NCBI GenBank assembly: GCA_031291115.1 | Contig: JARLJQ010000008.1 | Location: 1 to 64,000, forward strand | Direction: 5' to 3' | Source of the DNA: Legionella sp. | GTDB taxonomy: Bacteria > Pseudomonadota > Gammaproteobacteria > Legionellales > Legionellaceae | Length of the DNA: 64,000 nt | Shown here: piece by piece, positions 24,564-33,733 of the stretch | How positions within the stretch are numbered: position 1 is the stretch's first letter | Layout: every line of letters begins with the position of its first letter | Notes under the pieces: generated by a model | Database searches by the model: none | What the model was told of the DNA's origin: nothing | Seen by the model: only the letters and a program-made list of their open reading frames with translations | Position numbers and translations under genes: made by a program

Positions 24564-26939
24564 CTATTCAAGCCGAACCGAGCTATGTGCCATTTCCCTC
24601 TTCGATGCCTTAAATAAATTATCCCATTCTGTGACTATTGCTTCTATCCCATCAACAGATTGGTCTAATATTTTGCGTATGCCATTATAAACTGAATTTG
24701 TAGCATCTGAGCGGCTTTCATCTTCTTCAGGCCGACTTTTTACAATAGCTAATATTCCCGCTAAACGCATTACATTGTTTGATCCTGCCTCAGGAGTTTC
24801 CATCAAATTTTTAATTTTTACTATCCCATTAGGTTGCAAGGGTTTGAATAGCTTAGGCACCCATTCCTTGTTTTTTTCCTTGGGAATAAATAGATTTGAC
24901 TCATTAACTAAGGCATACAATGAAGTGTAAAGACGTGTGCAGGTCGCTTCTCCTAATTTTTTGGTTGTTAATTGGCAATATACATGATTTATAGAGTCTT
25001 TTTCTATAGGAATTTTCTTAACCTCATTAAAAGTAGCTATTCGATCATCATTTGTTGTGCTGTTAGGACCTATGCGTTTATTAATTTCTGCAACAATATC
25101 CGCAGGAAAATACATGGACGGCGTTTTAATTCCTTCAGCGCCCGGAGCATTTTGTCCTGCGTGCACATGATGATGGCGCGTAGTATAAAGATCAGCGACT
25201 ATAGAGACAAAATGAGTGCGCTGAACTGACCCTGGCGCATCAGCAAGTTTGGGCCACTCATTATAACGATCGTTATATAGAACCATCGCATTGGTATGCA
25301 TTATTTCCACTGCTTTTCTGTCTTTATTACTAACGCATGAACCATAAGGATAGCCATTAACAGCTAAAACAAGCAACTGTACCAAAGAACTTAAAAATAA
25401 TTCTTTGCTTAAATTAAAGACACCCAAAGCACTTTTATAATCCTCAATAAGCCGCTCTATTTTACTGAACTCTTCCATTTTAGCCAGAAAAGCCGCACGA
25501 TATGGTGCTTGGCCATTTGTTGCTATATCGGGTAAATATTGTCCGTAATTGAGAGGATGATTAATATAATAAATATCGAACTGATCTTTTACTCTTTTTA
25601 TAGCCGCACGCAACAATTCATCCAGTCTATAATCAGGAGTTAAATCGCCGCCGATAGAAAGTGGCGTAATTAAAGTGTGAACCGCAATTAATTGATTTTT
25701 TTTGGCATTTTCCAGGACTTTACGTAAATTAGATACGACGTGCCGAAGTTGTACCGCTTCGGGCCATCCCAATGCATCGCGCGAACTCACATGACTGGAG
25801 CGGTATTTCGGCTCATAAAAAGGGATAAAATTCAGTTTCGAATTTATTTTTTCTAACACGTGCGTACCAAAGTTTGCCGGTAAAGGCAGAGTTCGCAGCC
25901 GACTGGGTGGAGATGCAACAGCCTCTTCTATGGTTTCTTTAGTTTGAAGCACATACTCTAAAAAGCACTGTTGATGCAAAGGAAGCACCCAGTACCATTG
26001 AGGAATGCGCGTCACTTCCGCCAAGGTGTCACGATACTCTTGGCGATTAATAACTCTATTTAATGAAAGTAAGTTTTTATCTATTTGTTCTATTGTAACT
26101 GGGGGTTTTGCTAAAACCCTGAACATTTCTTGTTGATGAACGGGCAACTCATTAAACCAGCTTGGAATAGAATCATGGTCTTTTGCTATTAAGACTAAAT
26201 CTTCTTGAATATTTTTTGCCTGCTTTTTTACATCCGTCCAGTAGTTTAAAAGTTGACCGAAGTCCTGGATGCAATTTATATCTTCGTTTTTCAAATTACA
26301 AAAATAAGCCTGCATAAAATGGTTTTCAGGGGCACTAAGAGCGCGAAACCAACCCGGCGTTTTAGGATATTTATCGTTCTTTATTTGTCTTAATTCTTGA
26401 AGAAGCTCATCATAACAAGGGGATAAAGTCGTATCTATCTGAAGAATATATTCGCATTCGTCAGCCCCTTGATCTGCTTTAACGGGCATTAAGGTAACTA
26501 AATTATCGCGTCCCTTAGCCATCAAAGCGTATTGCTCTGCCTCATTTAATAAACGAGTGGCTGTCTCAGCTGGCTCATTCCATAATACACTCACCGTACC
26601 ACGTACAGACGTAGAGAATGCTTTCAACTCGATCTCTAAAGCATCCAAATCTTTTAGTGAGCTGGTTTTAGCTAAAAAAGCAGCTTTGCAATCATTAATA
26701 TACGATTGAACCAGTTCCTTGGTAAAAGGAGCGTCTTTCTGAGAGCAAGGATACGCTTCAAGAAGAAATAGAAATGCTTTATGCAGGCTTTCAACACGCC
26801 GCGTAATGCTTCGTTGATAGTCTGGTTCTTTATTATAAACTTCCAGGACATAACCTGGGAAACGCTTTGCTAAAGCGTCCAGTAGCTGTAATGATAACTC
26901 CATACCCTGAGGTACGCGTATAATGATTCCATTTCCCAT
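24564..26939 (-). CDS. Large orphan of 791 aa with C-x5-R motif (candidate phosphoinositide phosphatase effector)
   Basis: The protein has no signal peptide or membrane span and is helical throughout. Residues 528-541 read NGYPYGSCVSNKDR; the C-x5-R from Cys 535 to Arg 541 resembles the SopB/IpgD-type phosphatase loop C-K-S-x-K-D-R. A following HHHVHAGQNAPGAEGIKTP (about 589-607) could be part of the same fold. This is a pattern match, not proof of activity. In L. pneumophila I recall a Dot/Icm effector gene lying between dapB and mmsA, so an effector role is plausible. The gene is read alone towards dapB. Alternative: an ordinary cytosolic protein of unknown role. Confidence 0.65.
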   Translation of the reverse strand: MGNGIIIRVPQGMELSLQLLDALAKRFPGYVLEVYNKEPDYQRSITRRVESLHKAFLFLLEAYPCSQKDAPFTKELVQSYINDCKAAFLAKTSSLKDLDALEIELKAFSTSVRGTVSVLWNEPAETATRLLNEAEQYALMAKGRDNLVTLMPVKADQGADECEYILQIDTTLSPCYDELLQELRQIKNDKYPKTPGWFRALSAPENHFMQAYFCNLKNEDINCIQDFGQLLNYWTDVKKQAKNIQEDLVLIAKDHDSIPSWFNELPVHQQEMFRVLAKPPVTIEQIDKNLLSLNRVINRQEYRDTLAEVTRIPQWYWVLPLHQQCFLEYVLQTKETIEEAVASPPSRLRTLPLPANFGTHVLEKINSKLNFIPFYEPKYRSSHVSSRDALGWPEAVQLRHVVSNLRKVLENAKKNQLIAVHTLITPLSIGGDLTPDYRLDELLRAAIKRVKDQFDIYYINHPLNYGQYLPDIATNGQAPYRAAFLAKMEEFSKIERLIEDYKSALGVFNLSKELFLSSLVQLLVLAVNGYPYGSCVSNKDRKAVEIMHTNAMVLYNDRYNEWPKLADAPGSVQRTHFVSIVADLYTTRHHHVHAGQNAPGAEGIKTPSMYFPADIVAEINKRIGPNSTTNDDRIATFNEVKKIPIEKDSINHVYCQLTTKKLGEATCTRLYTSLYALVNESNLFIPKEKNKEWVPKLFKPLQPNGIVKIKNLMETPEAGSNNVMRLAGILAIVKSRPEEDESRSDATNSVYNGIRKILDQSVDGIEAIVTEWDNLFKASKREMAHSSVRLE

Positions 26940-27096
26940 CGATTCATTTCCTTACTACTTTTTAGTCCTCATCACTCCATCAGGAGCAGCTTGAGTAAAA
27001 CTAGTACCCTCGGAACTTATCTATTATTGTATAAATAGTTTCATGAAACAATTACAATGATTAACTTAATTGATAATAATCATAAAAAGGAGCTTG

Positions 27097-28599
27097 ATGA
27101 TGAGTTATACGGTGCAACATTTTGTTGATGGCCAACTAATTAAGGACCCCAGCACACCGAGTCAACCTATTTACAACCCTGCTTTAGGTGAAGTTATTGG
27201 ACAAGTTCACTTTGCATCTAAATCTTTGTGCGACCAAACTATTAAAACGGCAAAAGACGCCGGCATACAGTGGTCACAAACCCCTGCCATTAAAAGAGCT
27301 CGAGTGTTGTTTAAATTCAGAGAATTAATGGAAAAAAATCAGCTGGATTTAGCACGTATCATCACGCGTGAGCATGGTAAAACCATCGATGACGCAAAAG
27401 GCTCTGTAGCGCGAGCTATTGAAGTGGTTGAATTACATTGCGGTCTGGTTAATCAGCTTAAGGGCGATTTTTCAGCCGAGGTTGCCAGCCACATCGATTG
27501 CCATACCTTCAGACAACCCATTGGCGTCTGTGCGGGAGTTTCCCCGTTTAATTTTCCGGTTATGGTTCCTGTATGGATGATGATTCCTGCCATTGCCTGC
27601 GGCAATACGTTTATCTTAAAACCATCAGAACAAGATCCTTCTGCGTCAGTACGTTTATTTGAATTATTAAGTGAGGCCGGTTTACCAGATGGAGTTGCCA
27701 ACTGCCTGCAAGGCAACAAAGACACTGTAGATTATTTACTGACCCATCCTGATATCGCCGCATTTACTGCTGTAGCCTCAACGCCTGTTGCACAATCTAT
27801 TTACACTATGGCCACAGCACAGGGCAAACGCGCTCATACTTTTGGTGGCGCTAAAAACCATGCGGTCGTGATGCCAGATGCTGATTTGGAGCAAGCCGCT
27901 TCTGCTATTGTTGGCGCAGCCTATGGTTCTGCTGGCGAGCGGTGTATGGCTATTTCTGTAGTTGTTGCCGTAGGTGATGCTACTGCTGATGCCTTAATTG
28001 CTAAAATGACACCGCAAATTCAAGCCATGCGGATTAACGCCGGCGATGTACCCAATACGGATATGGGCCCATTAATTAGCAGCGTGCACAGGCAAAGAGT
28101 AGTGGCTGCGGTAGATAAAGGAATTAATGAAGGCGCTAAATTAATTATTGATGGCCGCTCTTTTAAACAACCAGAACACCCACAAGGCTTCTTTTTAGGC
28201 CCTTGTCTATTTGATGACGTCACAGAAAACATGTCTTTGTACCAAAATGAAATTTTTGGCCCGGTTTTAATCATCGTGCGTGTGCCTGATTTTGAAGCGG
28301 CTTTAACGTTGGTCAATAAGCATCAATACGGCAATGGCACCGCTATTTTTACTCGTGATGGATTTTTTGCGCGTGAATACAGCCAACGTGTACAAGTGGG
28401 CATGGTTGGCATCAATATTCCAATTCCAGTACCCATTGCCAATCACCCTTTTGGCGGTTGGAAACGCTCGGCTTTTGGCGACAGTAACATGCATGGCGAT
28501 GAGAGTATTCATTTCTATACGCATCGGAAAACCATAACTACTAAATGGCCGGTGAACGAGCTAAAAGGAAACGCGTTTATTATGCCAACGCATGATTAA
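27097..28599 (+). CDS. mmsA: Methylmalonate-semialdehyde dehydrogenase (acylating)
   Basis: AAAAGGAG lies 4 bases before ATGATG at 27097, so this start is preferred over the upstream TTG. The protein of about 500 residues is an aldehyde dehydrogenase with GVSPFNFPVMVPVWM and the catalytic GSAGERCMAIS near residue 285; the last motif is typical of MmsA. It converts methylmalonate semialdehyde, from valine, to propionyl-CoA. The neighbours mmsB and an acyl-CoA synthetase gene support a valine/propionate pathway. Confidence 0.93.
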   Translation: MMSYTVQHFVDGQLIKDPSTPSQPIYNPALGEVIGQVHFASKSLCDQTIKTAKDAGIQWSQTPAIKRARVLFKFRELMEKNQLDLARIITREHGKTIDDAKGSVARAIEVVELHCGLVNQLKGDFSAEVASHIDCHTFRQPIGVCAGVSPFNFPVMVPVWMMIPAIACGNTFILKPSEQDPSASVRLFELLSEAGLPDGVANCLQGNKDTVDYLLTHPDIAAFTAVASTPVAQSIYTMATAQGKRAHTFGGAKNHAVVMPDADLEQAASAIVGAAYGSAGERCMAISVVVAVGDATADALIAKMTPQIQAMRINAGDVPNTDMGPLISSVHRQRVVAAVDKGINEGAKLIIDGRSFKQPEHPQGFFLGPCLFDDVTENMSLYQNEIFGPVLIIVRVPDFEAALTLVNKHQYGNGTAIFTRDGFFAREYSQRVQVGMVGINIPIPVPIANHPFGGWKRSAFGDSNMHGDESIHFYTHRKTITTKWPVNELKGNAFIMPTHD

Positions 28600-28606
28600 A
28601 GCCCAC

Positions 28607-28688
28607 GTCGTCCAGAGCGTAGCGAAGGATCTCCTGAATGTGGCATGGTGCCAACTGAAGGGAGGTCCTTCGCTGCGCTCTGGACGAC
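28607..28688. repeat. Dispersed palindromic repeat, copy B
   Basis: GTCGTCCAGAGCGTAGCGAA at the left and TTCGCTGCGCTCTGGACGAC at the right form a long near-perfect stem. It begins 8 bases after the mmsA stop and ends 20 bases before the mmsB start, so it sits inside an apparent operon and may reduce or uncouple mmsB expression. Confidence 0.8.
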
Positions 28689-28708
28689 AAAAGTAAATGG
28701 AGAAGTAT

Positions 28709-29605
28709 ATGGCAAAAATTGGATTTATCGGATTAGGTCATATGGGTTTGCCCATGGCTATTAATCTTGTTAAAACAGGGCATGCTGTTACAGGGTATGA
28801 TTTACAATCATCAGCCCTGGAGCAATTAGTACGGGCTGGTGGCTCAGCTGCGCGAAATGTCATAGAAGCCGCTCAAGAGCAAAACGTACTCATCACCATG
28901 CTCCAAACAGGTCAGCAAGTGCTGCAAGTTTGCCATGGCAGTGAAGGTTTATTCAATGCGGCTCAAAGTAATACCTTGTTTATTGACTGCTCGACCATTG
29001 ATGTGAACAGTTCACGTGAACTGCATCGTTTAGCCGCCACCCAGCAACTACCAGCCATTGATGCACCTGTATCTGGCGGTACCGTCGGTGCTGCTGCAGG
29101 CACATTAACCTTCATGGTGGGCGGGGAAGTAAAGGCCTTTCAAATGGCTGAGCCTATATTGGCAGCAATGGGACAAAAGATCATCCATGCGGGTGCTGCG
29201 GGCAGCGGCCAAGCGGCAAAAATATGCAACAATATGATTCTTGGTATCTCCATGGTTGGTATTTCAGAAGCCTTTGTTTTAGCAGAGCAATTGCAATTAT
29301 CCCCAGAAAAATTATTTGAAGTAGTCAGCAATTCATCCGGTCAATGTTGGGCCATGAGCAAATACGCGCCTGTTCCAGGACTATTGGAAAACGTTCCTGC
29401 AAATAATGACTACAAACCAGGATTTGCAGCAGCAATGATGCTCAAAGATCTACTGCTCAGCCAAGACTCAGCCCACTCAGTAAAAATAAACACGCCCTTA
29501 GCGGCCAAAGCAACGGCTTTGTATCAACAATTTATTGATGAAGGCTTTGGCGCAAAAGATTTCTCCGCCATTATTAAACTAATTGCCCAAGGTAAAGAGG
29601 CTTAA
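28709..29605 (+). CDS. mmsB: 3-hydroxyisobutyrate dehydrogenase
   Basis: GGAGAA precedes the ATG at 28709, giving MAKIGFIGLGHMGLPMAINL, the NAD-binding motif of the beta-hydroxyacid dehydrogenases. DAPVSGGTVGAAAGTLTFMVGG and the Lys in GSGQAAKICNNM supply the substrate-binding and catalytic residues. About 298 residues, normal for the family. It oxidises 3-hydroxyisobutyrate to methylmalonate semialdehyde, the MmsA substrate. The next gene starts 1 base after its stop. Confidence 0.93.
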   Translation: MAKIGFIGLGHMGLPMAINLVKTGHAVTGYDLQSSALEQLVRAGGSAARNVIEAAQEQNVLITMLQTGQQVLQVCHGSEGLFNAAQSNTLFIDCSTIDVNSSRELHRLAATQQLPAIDAPVSGGTVGAAAGTLTFMVGGEVKAFQMAEPILAAMGQKIIHAGAAGSGQAAKICNNMILGISMVGISEAFVLAEQLQLSPEKLFEVVSNSSGQCWAMSKYAPVPGLLENVPANNDYKPGFAAAMMLKDLLLSQDSAHSVKINTPLAAKATALYQQFIDEGFGAKDFSAIIKLIAQGKEA

Positions 29606-29606
29606 G

Positions 29607-31472
29607 ATGCAGCTAACACACACAGAAGAATCATTAACTGAATTTTGGTCCGAAATTGCCAGCCAAACAGTCGATTGGCTGCAACCTTGGGATACAGTAC
29701 TGACGGGTGATTTAAAGAAAGGGCATGTGACCTGGTTTGCAGGCGGAAAATTAAATGTCAGCGTTAATTGCCTGGACCGACATTTGGCTCATAAAGCCAA
29801 TCATCCAGCGCTTATATGGGAAGGTGATTCCCCCAGCCAACACAAAACATTTACCTATGCAGAACTGCATGCTGAAGTCTGTCGCATGAGTAATGTATTG
29901 AAAAAATTAAAAGTTAAAAAAGGCGATAAAGTTGCCATCTATTTACCCATGATACCGGAAGCGGCAATCGCGATGCTTGCCTGTTCGCGCATTGGTGCGG
30001 TGCACATCGTCGTCTTTGCAGGCTTTTCAGCACATGCTTTAGAGCAACGTTTGACTGCGTCTGACTGTGCATGTCTCATTACGGCAGACAGTTTCTATCG
30101 TGGCGGCAAATTAGTTAATTTAAAAGAACAGGTTGATGAGGCTTGCGCGAATTTATCCTTACCGCGACTACTGATTAAAAACAGCGGCGCCCCCATCGCC
30201 TTTGATAAAAAACACGACCATTGGTGGCATAAGCTAAAAACAACAGTAAGCACTCAATGCGAGCCAGAGCCCATGGACGCTGAAGATCCTTTATTCATCT
30301 TATACACTTCAGGCAGTACAGGCCAACCCAAAGGAGTAGTGCATACTACAGGCGGTTACCTGGTACAAGCAGCCTATACCCATCAATTGATATTTGCATG
30401 TAAAGAAGATGACGTATTTTGGTGTACCGCCGATATAGGCTGGATTACCGGACACAGTTACGTGGTTTATGGTCCATTGTGTAACGGTGTAACTAGCTTA
30501 ATCTATGAAGGAATCCCGACTTGGCCCGATGCGTCCAGAAACTGGCAAATCATTGATAAACACAAGGTCAATGTATTTTATACAGCACCTACGGCAATAC
30601 GCGCCCTAATGCGTGCTGGTGATGAATGGTTGCAAACCAGTTCAAGAAGTTCTTTGCGTGTATTAGGCTCTGTAGGTGAACCCATTAATCCTGAAGTATG
30701 GCAATGGTATTTCCAACAAGTGGGCCACAGCAAATGCCCTATCGTAGATACCTGGTGGCAAACAGAAACAGGCGCTATTATGATAAGCCCTAGAGCCTGC
30801 GACCCGGCAATAAAAGCAGGCTCTGCTCGCCACCCCATTCCCGGTATTGTTCCTGTTTTATTAAATGACAAAAATGAAGAAATTCATCAAGCCGGTGAAG
30901 GGTTTTTAGCAATCAAATATCCCTGGCCATCCATGGCGCGTACCATAGCAGGTGATCACAAACGTTATTGCGCCACTTATTTGCATAAAGGTTATTACAT
31001 CACTGGCGATGGGGCAAAGCGTGATGAGGATGGGGATTACTGGATTACGGGGCGAGTAGATGATGTCATTAATGTATCTGGCCATCGTTTAGGTACCGCT
31101 GAAATTGAAAGCGCACTAGTGAGCCATCTGGCAATTGCAGAAGCTGCTGTTGTAGGTATTCCTCATGATCTTAAGGGTCAGGGTATTTACGCTTACATTA
31201 CTTTAAAAATAGGTTTTACTGTTACTGAGTCTTTGCATAATGAACTGGTGGAACAAGTAAAAAAAGAAATCAGCGCGATTGCCAAGCCAGACGTCATTCA
31301 CGTGACGCATGAGCTGCCAAAAACACGCTCCGGGAAAATCATGCGCCGTATCTTGCGTAAAATTGCTTGCAAAGAAATACATAGTCTTGAAGAGCTAGGT
31401 GATTTATCGACTTTGGCTAATCCGCAGGTGGTTGAAGATTTATTGCGGGAAATGGTCTTAGAATTTAAGTAA
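29607..31472 (+). CDS. acs: Acetyl/propionyl-CoA synthetase (AMP-forming)
   Basis: The ATG at 29607 follows the mmsB stop directly and gives a 621-residue protein. The adenylate-forming motifs are clear: ILYTSGSTGQPKG near residue 230, WWQTETGAIMISP near 385, YWITGRVDDVINVSGHRLG near 475 and PKTRSGKIMRRILRK near 570 with the acetylatable Lys. It makes acyl-CoA from a short fatty acid, CoA and ATP. With mmsA/mmsB upstream, propionate is as likely a substrate as acetate; acs versus prpE cannot be decided by eye. Confidence 0.88.
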   Translation: MQLTHTEESLTEFWSEIASQTVDWLQPWDTVLTGDLKKGHVTWFAGGKLNVSVNCLDRHLAHKANHPALIWEGDSPSQHKTFTYAELHAEVCRMSNVLKKLKVKKGDKVAIYLPMIPEAAIAMLACSRIGAVHIVVFAGFSAHALEQRLTASDCACLITADSFYRGGKLVNLKEQVDEACANLSLPRLLIKNSGAPIAFDKKHDHWWHKLKTTVSTQCEPEPMDAEDPLFILYTSGSTGQPKGVVHTTGGYLVQAAYTHQLIFACKEDDVFWCTADIGWITGHSYVVYGPLCNGVTSLIYEGIPTWPDASRNWQIIDKHKVNVFYTAPTAIRALMRAGDEWLQTSSRSSLRVLGSVGEPINPEVWQWYFQQVGHSKCPIVDTWWQTETGAIMISPRACDPAIKAGSARHPIPGIVPVLLNDKNEEIHQAGEGFLAIKYPWPSMARTIAGDHKRYCATYLHKGYYITGDGAKRDEDGDYWITGRVDDVINVSGHRLGTAEIESALVSHLAIAEAAVVGIPHDLKGQGIYAYITLKIGFTVTESLHNELVEQVKKEISAIAKPDVIHVTHELPKTRSGKIMRRILRKIACKEIHSLEELGDLSTLANPQVVEDLLREMVLEFK

Positions 31473-31525
31473 TTCAATCGTTCAAAACCATTACAAGCTA
31501 TAATCAAAGATAAGAGTAAAACATC

Positions 31526-31545
31526 CCTGGTTGCAAGCAACCAGG
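31526..31545 (-). terminator. Terminator between convergent acs and engB
   Basis: CCTGGTTG and CAACCAGG form an 8-bp stem with a CAAG loop. On the minus strand it is followed by GATGTTTTAC, a weak U-tract, 5 bases after the engB stop; it may also serve acs. Confidence 0.55.
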
Positions 31546-31550
31546 CTACA

Positions 31551-32177
31551 CTACACAGAGGGCGCGCTGTGGTTCTGGTTTAATTCCATCCATTGATTAA
31601 GCACGCCTATCAGCTCAGAAACGCCCTCTTTTTTCAAGGAAGAAAAAGCTTGGACGCTGATTAAATGCCCGGCGAGCTCATAATGTTTTCGCACTTTAAG
31701 TACGGTATTTTTTACATCGCTGCGGCTTAATTTATCTGCTTTGGTCAGCAGAATATGCACTGGCAAATCACGATTTAAAGCCCAGTCAATCATCATTTGA
31801 TCCAGGTCTTTTAATGGATGACGTACGTCCATCATCAGCACCAAGCCTCTTAGGCTTTGTCTGATATCAAGATAATGCGCCAGATTTTTTTGCCAATCCA
31901 TCTTCACTTGTAAGGCAACTTTAGCGTAACCATAGCCTGGTAAATCAACCAAACGATGATCTTCATCAAGGGTGAATAAATTAATTAATTGCGTCCGTCC
32001 GGGCGTTTTACTGGTTCGTGCCAGACCTTTAATGCCCGTTAAGCAATTTAAGGCACTGGATTTACCTGCATTGGAGCGACCGGCAAAAGCGACTTCATAA
32101 CCGGTATCATCAGGTAAATGAGTTACGCGAGCGGCGCTCTTTAAAAATACTGCTTTAGAATAAGGATTATCTCTCAT
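31551..32177 (-). CDS. engB: Ribosome biogenesis GTP-binding protein YsxC/EngB
   Basis: The 208-residue protein has the EngB G-motifs: [13 protein letters not shown] (G1) near residue 30, [11 protein letters not shown] (G2), [10 protein letters not shown] (G3), LTKADKLS (G4) and the G5-like VQAFSS near the end. It is a GTPase needed for assembly of the 50S subunit. The length is typical. It is divergent from the cytochrome c4 gene with a 100-base shared upstream region. Confidence 0.94.
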   Translation of the reverse strand: MRDNPYSKAVFLKSAARVTHLPDDTGYEVAFAGRSNAGKSSALNCLTGIKGLARTSKTPGRTQLINLFTLDEDHRLVDLPGYGYAKVALQVKMDWQKNLAHYLDIRQSLRGLVLMMDVRHPLKDLDQMMIDWALNRDLPVHILLTKADKLSRSDVKNTVLKVRKHYELAGHLISVQAFSSLKKEGVSELIGVLNQWMELNQNHSAPSV

Positions 32178-32280
32178 GACCTATAATATTTTGGGTTTTC
32201 GACTGCGGCAGTGTACCATTAGTTCAGTAATTTATATAATGTTCCCTTAAAAGCTGTTGATCAATAGAAATGAGAAGGTA

Positions 32281-32880
32281 ATGAATAAACTTGTCTTAGC
32301 ACTAATGCTCTGCGTTTCGTTTAGTATTTTTGCAGCAGAACATATGGCAACTGATGCCAATAAAGCCATCGTGTGTACCGCCTGCCATGGTCAGGAAGGT
32401 AATAGCACAAATCCACAATGGCCTAATATTGCCGGCCAACACCCTAAATATTTTATAAAACAACTCAATGACATGAAGGATAATGCCGTACGTGATGCAC
32501 CCACGATGAGCGCATTGGCAGCAACTCTTAGCAAACAAGACATGGATGACTTAGCAATATATTATGCTAAAATGCCAGTCGCTCAAGGAAGCACGCCGAA
32601 GGAATTTCTCCAACGTGGTGAGCAACTCTACCGAGGCGGAGACTTTTCTAAACGAATAACTGCCTGCATCGCCTGTCATGGTCCACAAGGCAAAGGTAAT
32701 GCACAAGCAGGTTTTCCAGTGATTTCCGGCCAGCATGCGGCTTATACGGTACTGCAATTATTAGCGTTTAAAGACGGTAAACGAAAAAATGATTTAAACC
32801 ATATTATGCAAGACATCAGCAGCAGAATGAGTCAAGAAGATATGGAAGCAGTTGCACATTATATTGAAGGTTTACATTAG
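32281..32880 (+). CDS. Cytochrome c4 (diheme)
   Basis: The ATG at 32281 follows a GAGAAGG site. The first 18 residues (MNKLVLALMLCVSFSIFAA) are a signal peptide, so the protein is periplasmic. Two heme-binding motifs, CTACHG near residue 38 and CIACHG near 131, and two distal Met candidates (APTMSAL, DISSRMSQ) give the two-domain layout of cytochrome c4. It would pass electrons from the bc1 complex to a terminal oxidase. The dsbA gene follows by 11 bases, which fits a shared need for thiol-redox control in cytochrome c maturation. Confidence 0.9.
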   Translation: MNKLVLALMLCVSFSIFAAEHMATDANKAIVCTACHGQEGNSTNPQWPNIAGQHPKYFIKQLNDMKDNAVRDAPTMSALAATLSKQDMDDLAIYYAKMPVAQGSTPKEFLQRGEQLYRGGDFSKRITACIACHGPQGKGNAQAGFPVISGQHAAYTVLQLLAFKDGKRKNDLNHIMQDISSRMSQEDMEAVAHYIEGLH

Positions 32881-32891
32881 GGAATTAAAAA

Positions 32892-33500
32892 ATGTTAAAA
32901 AAACTAATTTGTTTGTTCTTACTCCTACCTGCCTTAGCATTGGCTGAATCATTTGTTGAAGGCAAAGATTATCAAGTCGTTGCCAATCCACAAGCGACTC
33001 ATAATAAAGCGCCTGTTATTCAGGAATTTTTTAGTTACGGTTGTCCCTGGTGTTATAAAATTGAAGCACCGATGAATGTATGGGCTGCTAAAATGGGTAA
33101 AAACCTACAGTTTGAGCGCGTTCCTGTAGTCTTTAAACCCAGCTGGGAACTGTATGCTAAAGCTTATTACACTGCGAAAACATTAGCTCTTTCAGATAAA
33201 TTAAATCCTTTATTATTTAAAACCATCCAAACAGATAAGACACCATTGGATTCAAAACAAGCCATGATTAACTTTTTTGTAGCTCAAGGTGTGGATAGAG
33301 AAATTGCTAAAAGTGCTTTTGAAAATTCACCTACTATCGATATGCGTGTCCAAACTGGTATGGCATTGATGGCAGCCTATCAAGTAAATGCAGTTCCTGC
33401 CTTTGTTGTGAATAACAAATACAAAACGGATTTACAGATGGCTGGTGGACCTGAGCGTTTGTTGCTGGTGTTGGATTATTTGGTAAGAAAGCAGTCTTAA
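32892..33500 (+). CDS. dsbA: Thiol:disulfide interchange protein DsbA
   Basis: The 202-residue protein has a signal peptide (KKLICLFLLLPALALA), the redox motif GCPWCYK near residue 50 and a cis-proline segment NAVPAFVVNNKY near 163. CPWC instead of CPHC is a variation that could alter the redox potential. It introduces disulfides into periplasmic proteins. It is the second gene of a probable cytochrome c4-dsbA operon. Confidence 0.9.
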   Translation: MLKKLICLFLLLPALALAESFVEGKDYQVVANPQATHNKAPVIQEFFSYGCPWCYKIEAPMNVWAAKMGKNLQFERVPVVFKPSWELYAKAYYTAKTLALSDKLNPLLFKTIQTDKTPLDSKQAMINFFVAQGVDREIAKSAFENSPTIDMRVQTGMALMAAYQVNAVPAFVVNNKYKTDLQMAGGPERLLLVLDYLVRKQS

Positions 33501-33538
33501 CCGAACCGTCATCCAGATTGTAACCTGGTTGTCTGCAA

Positions 33539-33570
33539 CTGTCTCTTGATCACATCTCATCAAGAGACAG
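33539..33570. terminator. Strong hairpin downstream of dsbA
   Basis: CTGTCTCTTGAT (33539-33550) and ATCAAGAGACAG (33559-33570) form a perfect 12-bp stem with an 8-base loop, 38 bases after the dsbA stop. No T-tract follows, so it may be a 3' stabilising or Rho-related structure rather than a standard intrinsic terminator. Confidence 0.5.
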
Positions 33571-33733
33571 CAACTAAATCTCTCTCCCCAACAGTAGCCC
33601 AAGCAACGCCAGGTAATTTTACTACCTTATTTACTCATTTTTTAGATTCATAGATATATTGGACTTTCGCGACAAATAAATACAAATCATCTATAATTAG
33701 AGCATTAGATTTAAATTTTAGTCAGGTGCCATT

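Noticed and set aside
33500-33530. GTCATCCAG remnant near the dsbA stop as another palindromic-repeat copy
   Set aside because: Only one short arm is similar and no partner arm is present.
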